Source of the DNA: Frankiaceae bacterium
Lineage (GTDB): Bacteria; Actinomycetota; Actinomycetes; Mycobacteriales; SCTD01
Assembly (NCBI GenBank): GCA_947479995.1
Contig: CANKBT010000137.1
Coordinates: 1-7,856, forward strand
Direction: 5' to 3'
DNA: 7,856 nucleotides
Positions 1 to 5,476 of this stretch are shown piece after piece; position 1 is the stretch's first letter, and the number at the start of each line of letters is the position of its first letter. The notes under the pieces were generated by a model, which made no database searches, was not told the origin of the DNA, and was given only the letters and a program-made list of their open reading frames with translations. A program made the translations under genes and the position numbers.

Positions 1-216
1 GCGCTCGTCGCCCGGCTGCACGCCGTCGCGGACGACCCCGAGGCCGTGCGGCGGGTCGGGCTCGAGGAGGCGGCGGCGCTCGCCGAGCGCGTGCTCGCCG
101 AGGGCGCGCCCGGGCTGCACCTCATCACGCTCAACCGGTCGGCCACCGTCCGCGAGCTGTGGGACCGCCTCGACCTGTCGTCGCGCCGGGCGCCCGCCCT
201 GACGGCCGCGTCGTGA
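1..216 (+). CDS. metF: 5,10-methylenetetrahydrofolate reductase, C-terminal fragment
   Basis: This is the last 71 residues of a gene whose start lies before the window; frame 1 is open from base 1 to the TGA at 214-216. The piece ends with the conserved C-terminal signature of bacterial MTHFR. A helix 'VRRVGLEEAAALAERVLAEG' is followed by G-LHLITLNRS (about residues 38-47 of the fragment), where the family has G-x-H-F-Y/I-T-L-N-R. MTHFR is a cytosolic flavoenzyme that reduces methylene-THF to methyl-THF for methionine synthesis. Only the final strand and helix of the barrel are visible, so the catalytic and FAD-binding residues cannot be checked. The next gene starts 10 bases downstream on the same strand, so co-transcription is likely. 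In other actinobacteria metF often lies beside a polyprenyl diphosphate synthase gene. That would fit the carotenoid genes here, but it cannot be seen. Confidence 0.82.
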   Translation, partial: ALVARLHAVADDPEAVRRVGLEEAAALAERVLAEGAPGLHLITLNRSATVRELWDRLDLSSRRAPALTAAS

Positions 217-226
217 GGGCGGCCCC

Positions 227-670
227 GTGAGGCTCCGCCACCGCGTGCGCACCGCGGCCTCCCCGGCCGACGTCTGGTCGCTGCTCGGCACGCCGTCGCG
301 CTGGCCGGAGTTCGACCCGCTGGTCGGCCGGGTGCGCGGCGTCGCCGGCCCGGCCGTCACCGGTCAGCGGCTGCTGGCCTCGGTGCGCACCGTCGGCCTC
401 GGGCTGCCGCTCGACGTCGTCGAGGCGGTGCCGGGCGAGCGGCTCGTCGTGCGCGTCGCGACCGTGCCCGGCGTCGTCGAGGAGACCACCTGGGTGCTCA
501 CGCCCAGCGTCAAGGGCGGCACGGACATCGCGGTGTCGGTCGTCGTCGACGGCCCGCTCGCGCGGCCGGCGTGCCTGCCCGCCTGGGCCGGCCGCGGCCT
601 GGCCGCCCGGGTGCTCGCCGCCCGCGCCGACCGGCTGGCCCGCGACGCGCGGAGGGCCGGGGCGGCGTGA
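227..670 (+). CDS. SRPBCC-fold (START/polyketide-cyclase-like) protein
   Basis: A 147-residue protein that I assign to the SRPBCC/START-like superfamily from its pattern. The first strand (RLRHRVRTAAS) leads into 'PADVWSLLGTPSRWPEFDPLVGRV' (residues 13-36), the usual P-x-x-V-W-x-L-L, x-x-W-P-x-W/F-x-P helix-and-turn signature. Strands around 47-57, 61-68, 71-80 and 84-93 follow, and a long C-terminal helix (about 119-144) closes the fold. Such proteins bind hydrophobic ligands in a cavity or act as cyclases/aromatases; the ligand is unknown here. The start is GTG at 227, with GAGGG at 215-219 placed 7 bases upstream, inside the end of metF. The TGA stop overlaps the GTG start of the phosphatidyltransferase, so the two are probably translated together. 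A lipid-handling role alongside that membrane enzyme is inference only. Confidence 0.72.
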   Translation: MRLRHRVRTAASPADVWSLLGTPSRWPEFDPLVGRVRGVAGPAVTGQRLLASVRTVGLGLPLDVVEAVPGERLVVRVATVPGVVEETTWVLTPSVKGGTDIAVSVVVDGPLARPACLPAWAGRGLAARVLAARADRLARDARRAGAA

Positions 671-1410
671 CCGCCGCGGGCGCCCTGCTCGGGGCCCTCG
701 CCCTGGGCGTGCTCGCGCTCGTCGTCGCCGGTGTGCGCACCGCCCGCCGCCCGCCGGTCGTGCTCGACCGCGCGCAGGCGCTCGACCGGTGGTCGGCGCT
801 GCACGGCGGCTACGACCCGCGCACCGGCAGCGCCTTCCTGCGCGGCTGGCTGCGCCTGGTCGACGCGCCGGCCCGGCCGCTCGCGCGCGCGGGCGTCCAC
901 CCCGACGTGCTCACCTGGTCGGCGCTCGTGCCGGGCGCGCTCGTCGTGCTGCTCGCGGAGGACCTGCCGCTGCTGGCGGCCCTGCTCGTCGTGCTGTCCG
1001 GCCTCGTCGACAGCCTCGACGGCGCCGTCGCGGTGCTCACCGGCCGGGTGTCGCGCTGGGGCTCGGTGCTCGACAGCGCGGTCGACCGGGCGGTCGACGC
1101 GCTCTGGCTGGTCGCGCTCGTCGTGCTCGGCGCTCCCGCCTGGCTGGCGGCGGCCGCCGGGCTCGCCGTCGTGGAGCTGGAGTACGTCCGCGCGCGGTCC
1201 GGCAGCGCCGGCGGCGACGACGTCGGCGTCGTGACGGCCGCCGAGCGGCCCACCCGCGTCATCGTCGTCACGGCCGCGCTGCTCGCGGCCGGCGCGGTGC
1301 CCTCGCGCGCGGCGGAGGCCGGCACGGCCGGGGCGGCGGTGCTGCTGGCGATGACCGCCGTCGGCGTCGTGCAGGTGGGGCGGGCGCTGCGCCGCGGGCT
1401 GCAGGGCTGA
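667..1410 (+). CDS. CDP-alcohol phosphatidyltransferase family membrane protein
   Basis: A 247-residue integral membrane protein with the CDP-OH-P transferase motif D-x2-D-G-x2-A-x9-G-x3-D-x3-D. The residues are D115, D118, G119, A122, G132, D136 and D140, all spaced exactly as in the family. These aspartates bind the divalent metal and CDP. The Arg that usually follows the Ala is replaced by Val123. The enzyme would move a phosphatidyl group from a CDP-lipid to an alcohol acceptor (glycerol phosphate, inositol phosphate or other), or the reverse substrate type; the acceptor cannot be told from sequence. Hydrophobic segments lie near 4-24, 82-114, 143-171, 196-214 and 220-236. The region 'ERPTRVI' (193-199) resembles a conserved stretch after the active-site helices. 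I chose the GTG at 667 because it overlaps the preceding TGA (GTGA) and has GGAGGG at 651-656. The open frame extends upstream to 571, but that part is low-complexity Pro/Arg/Gly and looks like antisense-type translation. Confidence 0.85.
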   Translation: MTAAGALLGALALGVLALVVAGVRTARRPPVVLDRAQALDRWSALHGGYDPRTGSAFLRGWLRLVDAPARPLARAGVHPDVLTWSALVPGALVVLLAEDLPLLAALLVVLSGLVDSLDGAVAVLTGRVSRWGSVLDSAVDRAVDALWLVALVVLGAPAWLAAAAGLAVVELEYVRARSGSAGGDDVGVVTAAERPTRVIVVTAALLAAGAVPSRAAEAGTAGAAVLLAMTAVGVVQVGRALRRGLQG

Positions 1411-1423
1411 CGGGGGCGGCGCC

Positions 1424-1466
1424 GACCGGGTCCAGCCGGTCACCGTGACGGCCGCCCTAGCGGCCG
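1424..1466. terminator. Hairpin-forming convergent intergenic region, candidate bidirectional terminator
   Basis: This lies between the phosphatidyltransferase stop (1410) and the stop of the convergent secreted-protein gene (1457-1459). Two perfect inverted repeats are visible. GACCGG (1424-1429) pairs with CCGGTC (1436-1441) around a 6-base loop. CGGCCGC (1449-1455) pairs with GCGGCCG (1460-1466) around the loop CCTA. The second hairpin contains the TAG stop of the minus-strand gene in its loop. No T-run follows on either strand, so this is not a textbook intrinsic terminator. GC-rich actinobacteria often use stem-loops without T-runs, so the call is tentative. Confidence 0.35.
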
Positions 1467-1729
1467 AGCAGGCCGCCGAGCAGGCGCGTGACCACGGGGG
1501 CCAGGGCGTCGTCGACGAGGTCGGCCGTGCCCGGGGCGTAGCCCGGCTGGAACGGGGCGGGGTCGGGCCCCGGCTGGAACGGGCCGGGGTCGGGCTGCGG
1601 GTCCCACTCCGGCCCGTGCGGCGGGGGCGTGCCCGGCGCGGGCGGCGCCTCCTGCGCGGCGGCGGTGCCGGCCCCGAGGGCGCCGAGGCCGAGGACGGCG
1701 GCGAGCAGGGCGGTGCGGGTGCGGGTCAT
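1457..1729 (-). CDS. Small secreted Pro-rich protein with 9-residue repeats
   Basis: A 90-residue protein of no family I recognise. It has a clear Sec signal peptide: MTRTRT, then a hydrophobic core (LLAAVLGLGALGAG, about 8-21) and an A-x-A site (A23-A24-A25), so cleavage is expected before Gln26. The mature part is about 65 residues. It is very Pro-rich (26-63) and holds two 9-residue repeats, PDPGPFQPG (46-54) and PDPAPFQPG (55-63). A short C-terminal helix rich in Leu/Val (69-88) follows and ends in Arg. There are no Cys residues and no lipobox or sortase motif, so a free exported peptide or a cell-surface-associated one is possible. The ATG is supported by a strong Shine-Dalgarno GGAGGT at 1741-1736, six bases upstream. 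It lies 55 bases after the carotenoid operon on the same strand and may be read through from it or have its own promoter. Coding is supported by the signal peptide and SD; the function is unknown. Confidence 0.72.
   Translation of the reverse strand: MTRTRTALLAAVLGLGALGAGTAAAQEAPPAPGTPPPHGPEWDPQPDPGPFQPGPDPAPFQPGYAPGTADLVDDALAPVVTRLLGGLLGR
1542..1595. repeat. Two-copy 27-bp tandem repeat inside the secreted-protein gene
   Basis: Units 1542-1568 and 1569-1595 are identical at 26 of 27 bases; only the 16th base differs (G against C). The period of 27 keeps the reading frame and encodes the two Pro-Asp-Pro-x-Pro-Phe-Gln-Pro-Gly repeats. Near-identity at DNA level suggests a recent duplication or slippage event, so copy number may vary between strains. 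Confidence 0.85.
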
Positions 1730-1735
1730 GCCGGG

Positions 1736-1761
1736 ACCTCCGAGGGGGTGGGGCCCCGGAG
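1736..1761 (-). promoter_or_regulatory. Ribosome binding site inside a potential SD-hiding hairpin
   Basis: On the minus strand the leader of the small secreted-protein gene reads from 1761 to 1738 as CTCCGGGG, eight loop bases, then CCCTCGGAG. The ends can form an 8-bp stem (seven Watson-Crick pairs and one G-U). The 3' arm includes the GGAG of the GGAGGT Shine-Dalgarno (1741-1736). If formed, it would block ribosome access. It could also serve as the stem-loop that ends the upstream operon, though no T-run follows. The stem is seen in the sequence; any regulatory use is inference. Confidence 0.4.
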
Positions 1762-1784
1762 TACGTCGTGGTGCCGCGGCCGGT

Positions 1785-2150
1785 TCAGCGCAGGCGCCGG
1801 GCGGTGACCACGAGGGGCAGCGCGGTCGCCGCGGTGGCGAGCAGCGCGTAGCCGTCGTCGCCGACCAGGGGGACCACCGCGACGAGCAGCAGCAGGGCGC
1901 CGAGCACGGCGACCTGCGCGACCGCGCGGCGCACGACGACGGCCGGGCGCAGCCGGGTGTCGACGACGAGGTCCGGGCCGAGCCGCGCCTCGACGCGGCG
2001 GCGCAGCGCGGTGGTGCGCCGCGCGACGGCGACGCCGAGCGCCGCGCCGGCTGCCGACCCGAGCACGCCGGCGACGGGCTGGCGGGCGACGAGCGCGAGC
2101 AGCAGCACGGCGAGCATCACGAGCACGACGACGCGCTCGCGGCGGTTCAC
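1785..2150 (-). CDS. Hypothetical small membrane protein coupled to the carotenoid desaturase
   Basis: A 121-residue protein I do not recognise. The N-terminus VNRRERV is followed by a hydrophobic segment (7-23) and a second weaker one rich in Ala/Gly (26-43). A basic cytosolic-looking stretch follows (44-58, several Arg, RRRVEARLG), and then two further hydrophobic segments (77-95 and 99-116) before the C-terminal ARRLR. By the positive-inside rule both ends and the central loop would be cytoplasmic. The GTG start at 2150-2148 overlaps the TGA of the desaturase (GTGA), and a run of G lies five bases upstream of it. Expression is therefore probably tied to that gene. Being the last member of the unit, it could help place the carotenoid enzymes in the membrane or be an unrelated passenger. 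The open frame continues upstream through the desaturase in another frame, but that part is Arg/Ala/Pro-rich shadow sequence. Confidence 0.68.
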   Translation of the reverse strand: MNRRERVVVLVMLAVLLLALVARQPVAGVLGSAAGAALGVAVARRTTALRRRVEARLGPDLVVDTRLRPAVVVRRAVAQVAVLGALLLLVAVVPLVGDDGYALLATAATALPLVVTARRLR

Positions 2151-3646
2151 CGGTGCCCCCCGTGCGCCGGGCCGACGAGGCCGGCGACGATCTGCGCCGA
2201 CAGCAGCACGAGCGGCAGCCCGCCGCCGGGGTGCGCCGACCCGCCGACGAGCAGCAGGCCCGGCAGCGGCGACCGGTTGGCCGGGCGCAGGAAGGTCGCG
2301 GCCGCGCCGTTGCTCGAGGTGCCGTAGATGGCGCCGCCGACCGCGCCGGTGCGCTGCTCGAGGTCGGCGGGGGAGAGCACCTGCGACCAGAGCACGCGGT
2401 CGCGCACCGGCAGGCCGCGGGCGGCCAGCAGGTCGAGCAGCCGGTCGGCGTAGCCGTCGGCGAGGCCGGGCGCGCGCCAGTCGAGGGCGCCGCGGCCGGT
2501 GCCGTGCCGGGGGGCGTTGACGAGCACGAACCACGCCTCGTGCCCGTCCGGCCGCACGCCCGGGTCGTCGGGCGCGCTGACGTAGAGCGTCGGGTCCTCG
2601 ACCGGGCGGCCGGGGTCGCCGAACAGCGCGTCGAACTCGGCGTCGTAGTCGGCGGGGAACAGCACGTTGTGGTGCGCCAGCCCGGGCGTGCGCCCGCGCA
2701 CCGCGAGCAGCAGCACGAAGCCCGACGACGACGGCGTCGCGCGCGCCAGCCGCCGCTGGGCGGCCGGCACGCGCACCAGGTCGCGCAGGAGGTGCGTCGC
2801 GTCGACGCCGCTGACGACGACGTCGGCCGGCAGCCGCTCGCCGCCGGCCAGCACGACGCCGGCGGCGCGGCCGCCCTCGACGAGCACCCGCTCGACGCGC
2901 GCGCCGGTGCGCACCACGGCGCCGCGCTCGACGGCGCGGTCGCGCAGGGCCAGCCCGATGCGGTGCAGCCCGCCCGGCACGTACCAGCCGCCGAAGGCCT
3001 GCTCGGCGTACGGGACGGCGGCGAGCGCCGCGGGGGCGCGGCGCGGGTCCGAGCCGCTGTAGGTGGCGTAGCGGTCGAGCCAGGCGCGCAGCCGCACGTC
3101 GTCGAACGACCGCGTGCCGAGGCCCCGCAGCGACCGCCCGGGGGCGATGGCCGCGACGTCGCGGGGCCGCCGCGCCGCGAGCGAGGCGAGGCCGCGCAGG
3201 CCGGGCGCGGGCGAGGCGAGGAAGGGCTGGTAGCTGGCGTCCCAGGTGCGGCGGGCGCGGTCGCTGAACGCGCGCCACTGCGCGCCGGAGCCGGGGCTGA
3301 GCGCGTCGAGCCGCGCGGCGTGCACGTCGGCGTCGCTGCTCGCGTCGAGCACGGTGCCGTCGGCGAAGCGGTAGCGGGCGAGCGGGTCGAGCGGCGTGAG
3401 CGCGAGGCCGTCGGGCCAGCCGCCGGTGTCGTCGAAGACCGCGCGGAGCAGCTGCGGGAGGGTGACGAGCGACGGCCCGGTGTCGAAGCGGAAGGCGCCT
3501 GCCCCGCCGGCGTGCTCGACCAGCCCGAGCTTGCCGCCGACGTCGTCCGCCGCCTCCACGAGCGTGACCGCGTGCCCCTGCGCGGCCAGCCGCGCGGCGG
3601 CCGCGAGCCCCCCGACGCCGGCGCCGACGACGACCACGCGGCTCAC
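2147..3646 (-). CDS. crtD: CrtI/CrtD-family carotenoid desaturase (probable C-3',4' desaturase)
   Basis: A 499-residue FAD-dependent carotenoid desaturase of the usual length for CrtI-type enzymes. The N-terminal Rossmann motif is VVVVGAGVGG (4-13), with the ribose-binding Glu31 at the end of the second strand (TLVEAADDVGGK). The early substrate-side block FRFDTGPSLVTLP (52-64) and the middle block ATYSGSDPRRAPA (194-206) are family features. The C-terminal FAD block is LLVGGSAHPGGGLPLVLLSA (465-484). That 'GGGLPLVLLSA' ending resembles CrtD-type desaturases more than phytoene desaturase, which more often reads GAGTHPGAGIPGV. With a CruF hydratase two genes upstream, I infer desaturation of C3'-C4' after 1'-hydroxylation; phytoene desaturase remains possible. 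The start is GTG at 3646-3644 with GGGGAGG four bases upstream, in the only gap (13 bases) of the unit. Its TGA overlaps the next gene. No truncation is seen. Confidence 0.85.
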   Translation of the reverse strand: MSRVVVVGAGVGGLAAAARLAAQGHAVTLVEAADDVGGKLGLVEHAGGAGAFRFDTGPSLVTLPQLLRAVFDDTGGWPDGLALTPLDPLARYRFADGTVLDASSDADVHAARLDALSPGSGAQWRAFSDRARRTWDASYQPFLASPAPGLRGLASLAARRPRDVAAIAPGRSLRGLGTRSFDDVRLRAWLDRYATYSGSDPRRAPAALAAVPYAEQAFGGWYVPGGLHRIGLALRDRAVERGAVVRTGARVERVLVEGGRAAGVVLAGGERLPADVVVSGVDATHLLRDLVRVPAAQRRLARATPSSSGFVLLLAVRGRTPGLAHHNVLFPADYDAEFDALFGDPGRPVEDPTLYVSAPDDPGVRPDGHEAWFVLVNAPRHGTGRGALDWRAPGLADGYADRLLDLLAARGLPVRDRVLWSQVLSPADLEQRTGAVGGAIYGTSSNGAAATFLRPANRSPLPGLLLVGGSAHPGGGLPLVLLSAQIVAGLVGPAHGGHR

Positions 3647-3659
3647 CGGGCCTCCCCGG

Positions 3660-4685
3660 TCACAGCGCCCGCCCCTTCCAGGCCAGGCCGCCGCGGGCGC
3701 GCAGCAGGTGCGAGCGGGCGGCGAGCCCGAGCAGCGCGGCGACCGACACCGGGTGCGCGAGGGCGTCGCCGACCGGGGAGCCGGTGCGCCGGGCCGCGAC
3801 GGCCCGGCCGAGCACGCCGGCCGCGACCGCGACGGCCCCCGCGCGCGACCCGCGGGCCGCGGCGACCGGCGGCGCGACGTAGAGCACGGCGAGCAGCGCG
3901 AGCGCGGGCAGCGGCACGAGGTGCAGCGACTTGGCGTAGCCGTCGGCCAGCTCGCGCCAGGAGCCGTACATCGTGCAGGTGGCGAGCGCCGTGCCGTCGA
4001 CGACGCCGCCGGAGCCGCCGGCCCGCTTCACCGCGCGCAGCAGCGCGACGTCCTCGACCACCTCGCCGCGGACCGCCGCGTGGCCGCCCGCGCGGTCGTA
4101 CGCCGTGCGCCGCACCGCGAGCAGCTGGCCGTTGGCCGCCGACAGCGACGGGCCGCCGTGCTCGGCCAGGCGCAGCGGCAGGAAGGTGAGCCACGACCAC
4201 TGCAGCAGCGGCTGCACCAGGCGGGTCGCGCCCGGCGCGCGCTGCCGCGGGTAGGGCGAGACGAGGTCGAGGCCGGTCTGCTCGAGCAGGGCGACCGTGG
4301 CGGCGACGGCGCCCGGCGCGAGCTCGACGTCGGCGTCGACGAAGACCAGCACGTCGCCGGTGGCGGCCTCGGCGAGCTGCGCGCACGCGTGCGGCTTGCC
4401 GAGCCAGCCGGGCGGCAGCGGCCGGCCGGGCAGCGGCTCGACGCCGAGCGCGCGCACCCGCTCGGCGGTGCCGTCGGTGGAGCCGTCGTCGAGCACGAGC
4501 ACCTCGTGCGCGCCCTGGTCCAGCAGGGTGCGCAGGCACGCCTGCACGCGGGGCGCCTCGTCGCGCACGGGCAGCAGCACCGACACGCGCGCGCGCACCG
4601 GCCCGGCGACCGGCGTGCGCAGCAGGCGGGCGTTGACGGCCGCGTGCGCGGTGAGCGCGACGACCGCGGCCGCGACCGCCCTCAC
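3660..4685 (-). CDS. Family 2 glycosyltransferase, probable carotenoid glycosyltransferase (CruG/CruC/CrtQ-like)
   Basis: A 341-residue membrane-anchored GT-A glycosyltransferase. A short N-terminal hydrophobic stretch (3-17) precedes the catalytic domain. This has VSVLLPVRDEAP (34-45), the nucleotide-sugar motif VLDDGSTDGT (64-73), the metal-binding D-A-D at 117-119 (VFVDADVEL), and the catalytic-base block EVVEDVALL (208-216, Asp212 the likely base). GYAKS (249-253) stands where many relatives have Q-x-x-R-W. Two or three hydrophobic segments (257-276, 281-297, 310-323) end in LAWKGR. This layout matches carotenoid-linked GT2 enzymes: cyanobacterial CruG lies next to CruF and glycosylates the 2'-OH, chlorobial CruC the 1'-OH, and staphylococcal CrtQ a carotenoid acid. 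The adjacent CruF gene makes a hydroxy-carotenoid acceptor most likely; sugar and position are unknown. GTG at 4685-4683 overlaps the cruF TGA, and no clear SD is seen, so translation is probably coupled. Confidence 0.83.
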   Translation of the reverse strand: MRAVAAAVVALTAHAAVNARLLRTPVAGPVRARVSVLLPVRDEAPRVQACLRTLLDQGAHEVLVLDDGSTDGTAERVRALGVEPLPGRPLPPGWLGKPHACAQLAEAATGDVLVFVDADVELAPGAVAATVALLEQTGLDLVSPYPRQRAPGATRLVQPLLQWSWLTFLPLRLAEHGGPSLSAANGQLLAVRRTAYDRAGGHAAVRGEVVEDVALLRAVKRAGGSGGVVDGTALATCTMYGSWRELADGYAKSLHLVPLPALALLAVLYVAPPVAAARGSRAGAVAVAAGVLGRAVAARRTGSPVGDALAHPVSVAALLGLAARSHLLRARGGLAWKGRAL

Positions 4686-5476
4686 GCGCGCCGGCGCGGC
4701 GGGCGCAGCGGGTGGCCGCGCAGCGCGAGGGCGTACGGCACCGCCACGGCGCCGAGCGCGACGCCGCCGACGAGCGCGGTGAGCGGGCGGCCGAAGAAGA
4801 CGCCGAAGGCGAGCACCGACGACACCCAGGTCCAGAGGAACAGCGCGGCGGGCACGCGGTCGTCGGCCTCGCGGCGGGGGAGCAGCTGCAGCACGCCGAG
4901 CATGAGCACGGCGACGACGAGCCAGCCCAGCGTGTTGCTCACCGGCACGTCCGGCTCGCCGGGCCACGACAGCCGCACGCCGCTCCAGGCCCAGTGCCCG
5001 GCCTCGACCATCTGCGGGTCGAGGAACAGGTCCCACGCGGCCATCGCGGCGCCGCCGACGAGCGCGGCGCCGACCGCCGAGCGGGCGAGCCGCTGGCCGA
5101 CGAGCAGGCACGGGTAGGCGAACATCGCCCACGCCAGCGGGATGACGAGCGGCACGTCGAGCACCTTCGCGCCGAGGCTGTCGGCGTACGCGTAGTCGCC
5201 GAACGGCACCCCGGTGCGCGTGCCGACCGACTCCGCCAGCAGCCCGGTGCCGGCCGTGACGGCGAGGTAGGCCGCCGCCCAGCGCACGCCCCGGTGCACC
5301 GCCGCGTGCGACAGCGAGGCGCCGGCGAAGGCGATCACGGTCGCGACGGTGAGCAGGTCGCGCACCCGGCCGTCGACGAGCGGGTAGGGCACCTGCAGCG
5401 CGACGGTGAGCGCGCCGAGCGCCCACGGCACGCGCGCCGCGACGCGCGGCCGGACGGCCGCCGACCGGACGGTCAT
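4682..5476 (-). CDS. cruF: CruF-type carotenoid 1',2'-hydratase
   Basis: A 264-residue polytopic membrane protein of the carotenoid biosynthesis family once called DUF422 (CruF; bisanhydrobacterioruberin hydratase in haloarchaea). These enzymes add water across the C1'-C2' double bond of a psi end group to give a tertiary 1'-hydroxyl. Seven or eight hydrophobic segments span about 15-33, 40-58, 66-81, 106-127, 132-149, 183-199, 209-228 and 233-251. The conserved blocks are present: ESVGTRTGVPFGDYAY (82-97, Glu82 and Asp94), VIPLAWAMFAYP (111-122), WDLFLDPQMVEAGHWAW (148-164, Asp149, Asp153) and PVSNTLGW (178-185). The acidic residues are likely catalytic, by family knowledge. The ATG at 5476-5474 overlaps the stop of the preceding gene (ATGA), and its TGA overlaps the glycosyltransferase GTG. 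The function agrees with a desaturase and a glycosyltransferase directly downstream. No elongase of the UbiA type is nearby, so a C40 rather than C50 substrate is favoured. Confidence 0.88.
   Translation of the reverse strand: MTVRSAAVRPRVAARVPWALGALTVALQVPYPLVDGRVRDLLTVATVIAFAGASLSHAAVHRGVRWAAAYLAVTAGTGLLAESVGTRTGVPFGDYAYADSLGAKVLDVPLVIPLAWAMFAYPCLLVGQRLARSAVGAALVGGAAMAAWDLFLDPQMVEAGHWAWSGVRLSWPGEPDVPVSNTLGWLVVAVLMLGVLQLLPRREADDRVPAALFLWTWVSSVLAFGVFFGRPLTALVGGVALGAVAVPYALALRGHPLRPPRRRA

Noticed and set aside
571..666. Upstream extension of the phosphatidyltransferase to an ATG at 571
   Set aside because: The added 32 residues are Pro/Arg/Gly shadow sequence of the SRPBCC gene. The GTG at 667 has GGAGGG upstream and a GTGA overlap.
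364..1443. Minus-strand frame of 359 codons across the SRPBCC and phosphatidyltransferase genes
   Set aside because: Low-complexity Arg/Ala/Gly/His content, while the plus strand carries the exact CDP-alcohol transferase motif.
1439..1449. GTCAC-C-GTGAC palindrome as a possible operator
   Set aside because: It is short, lies in a convergent 3' region far from any start, and overlaps the hairpin arms; nothing supports protein binding.
2151..3278. N-terminal extension of the small membrane protein through the desaturase gene to 3278
   Set aside because: The extra frame is Arg/Ala/Pro-rich nonsense-like sequence, and the real start is the coupled GTG at 2150-2148.
2153..4189. Long plus-strand open frame (678 codons) opposite the desaturase and glycosyltransferase genes
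   Set aside because: It is Arg/Ala/Gly/Glu-rich without any domain. Long antisense frames are expected when GC at third positions is this high, and the minus strand has clear enzyme motifs.
1785..5476. C50 bacterioruberin-type pathway, as in haloarchaea with CruF and CrtD
   Set aside because: No UbiA-type lycopene elongase is visible in the window, and the CrtO-like gene fits C40 keto-carotenoids better. It cannot be excluded without the flanking sequence.
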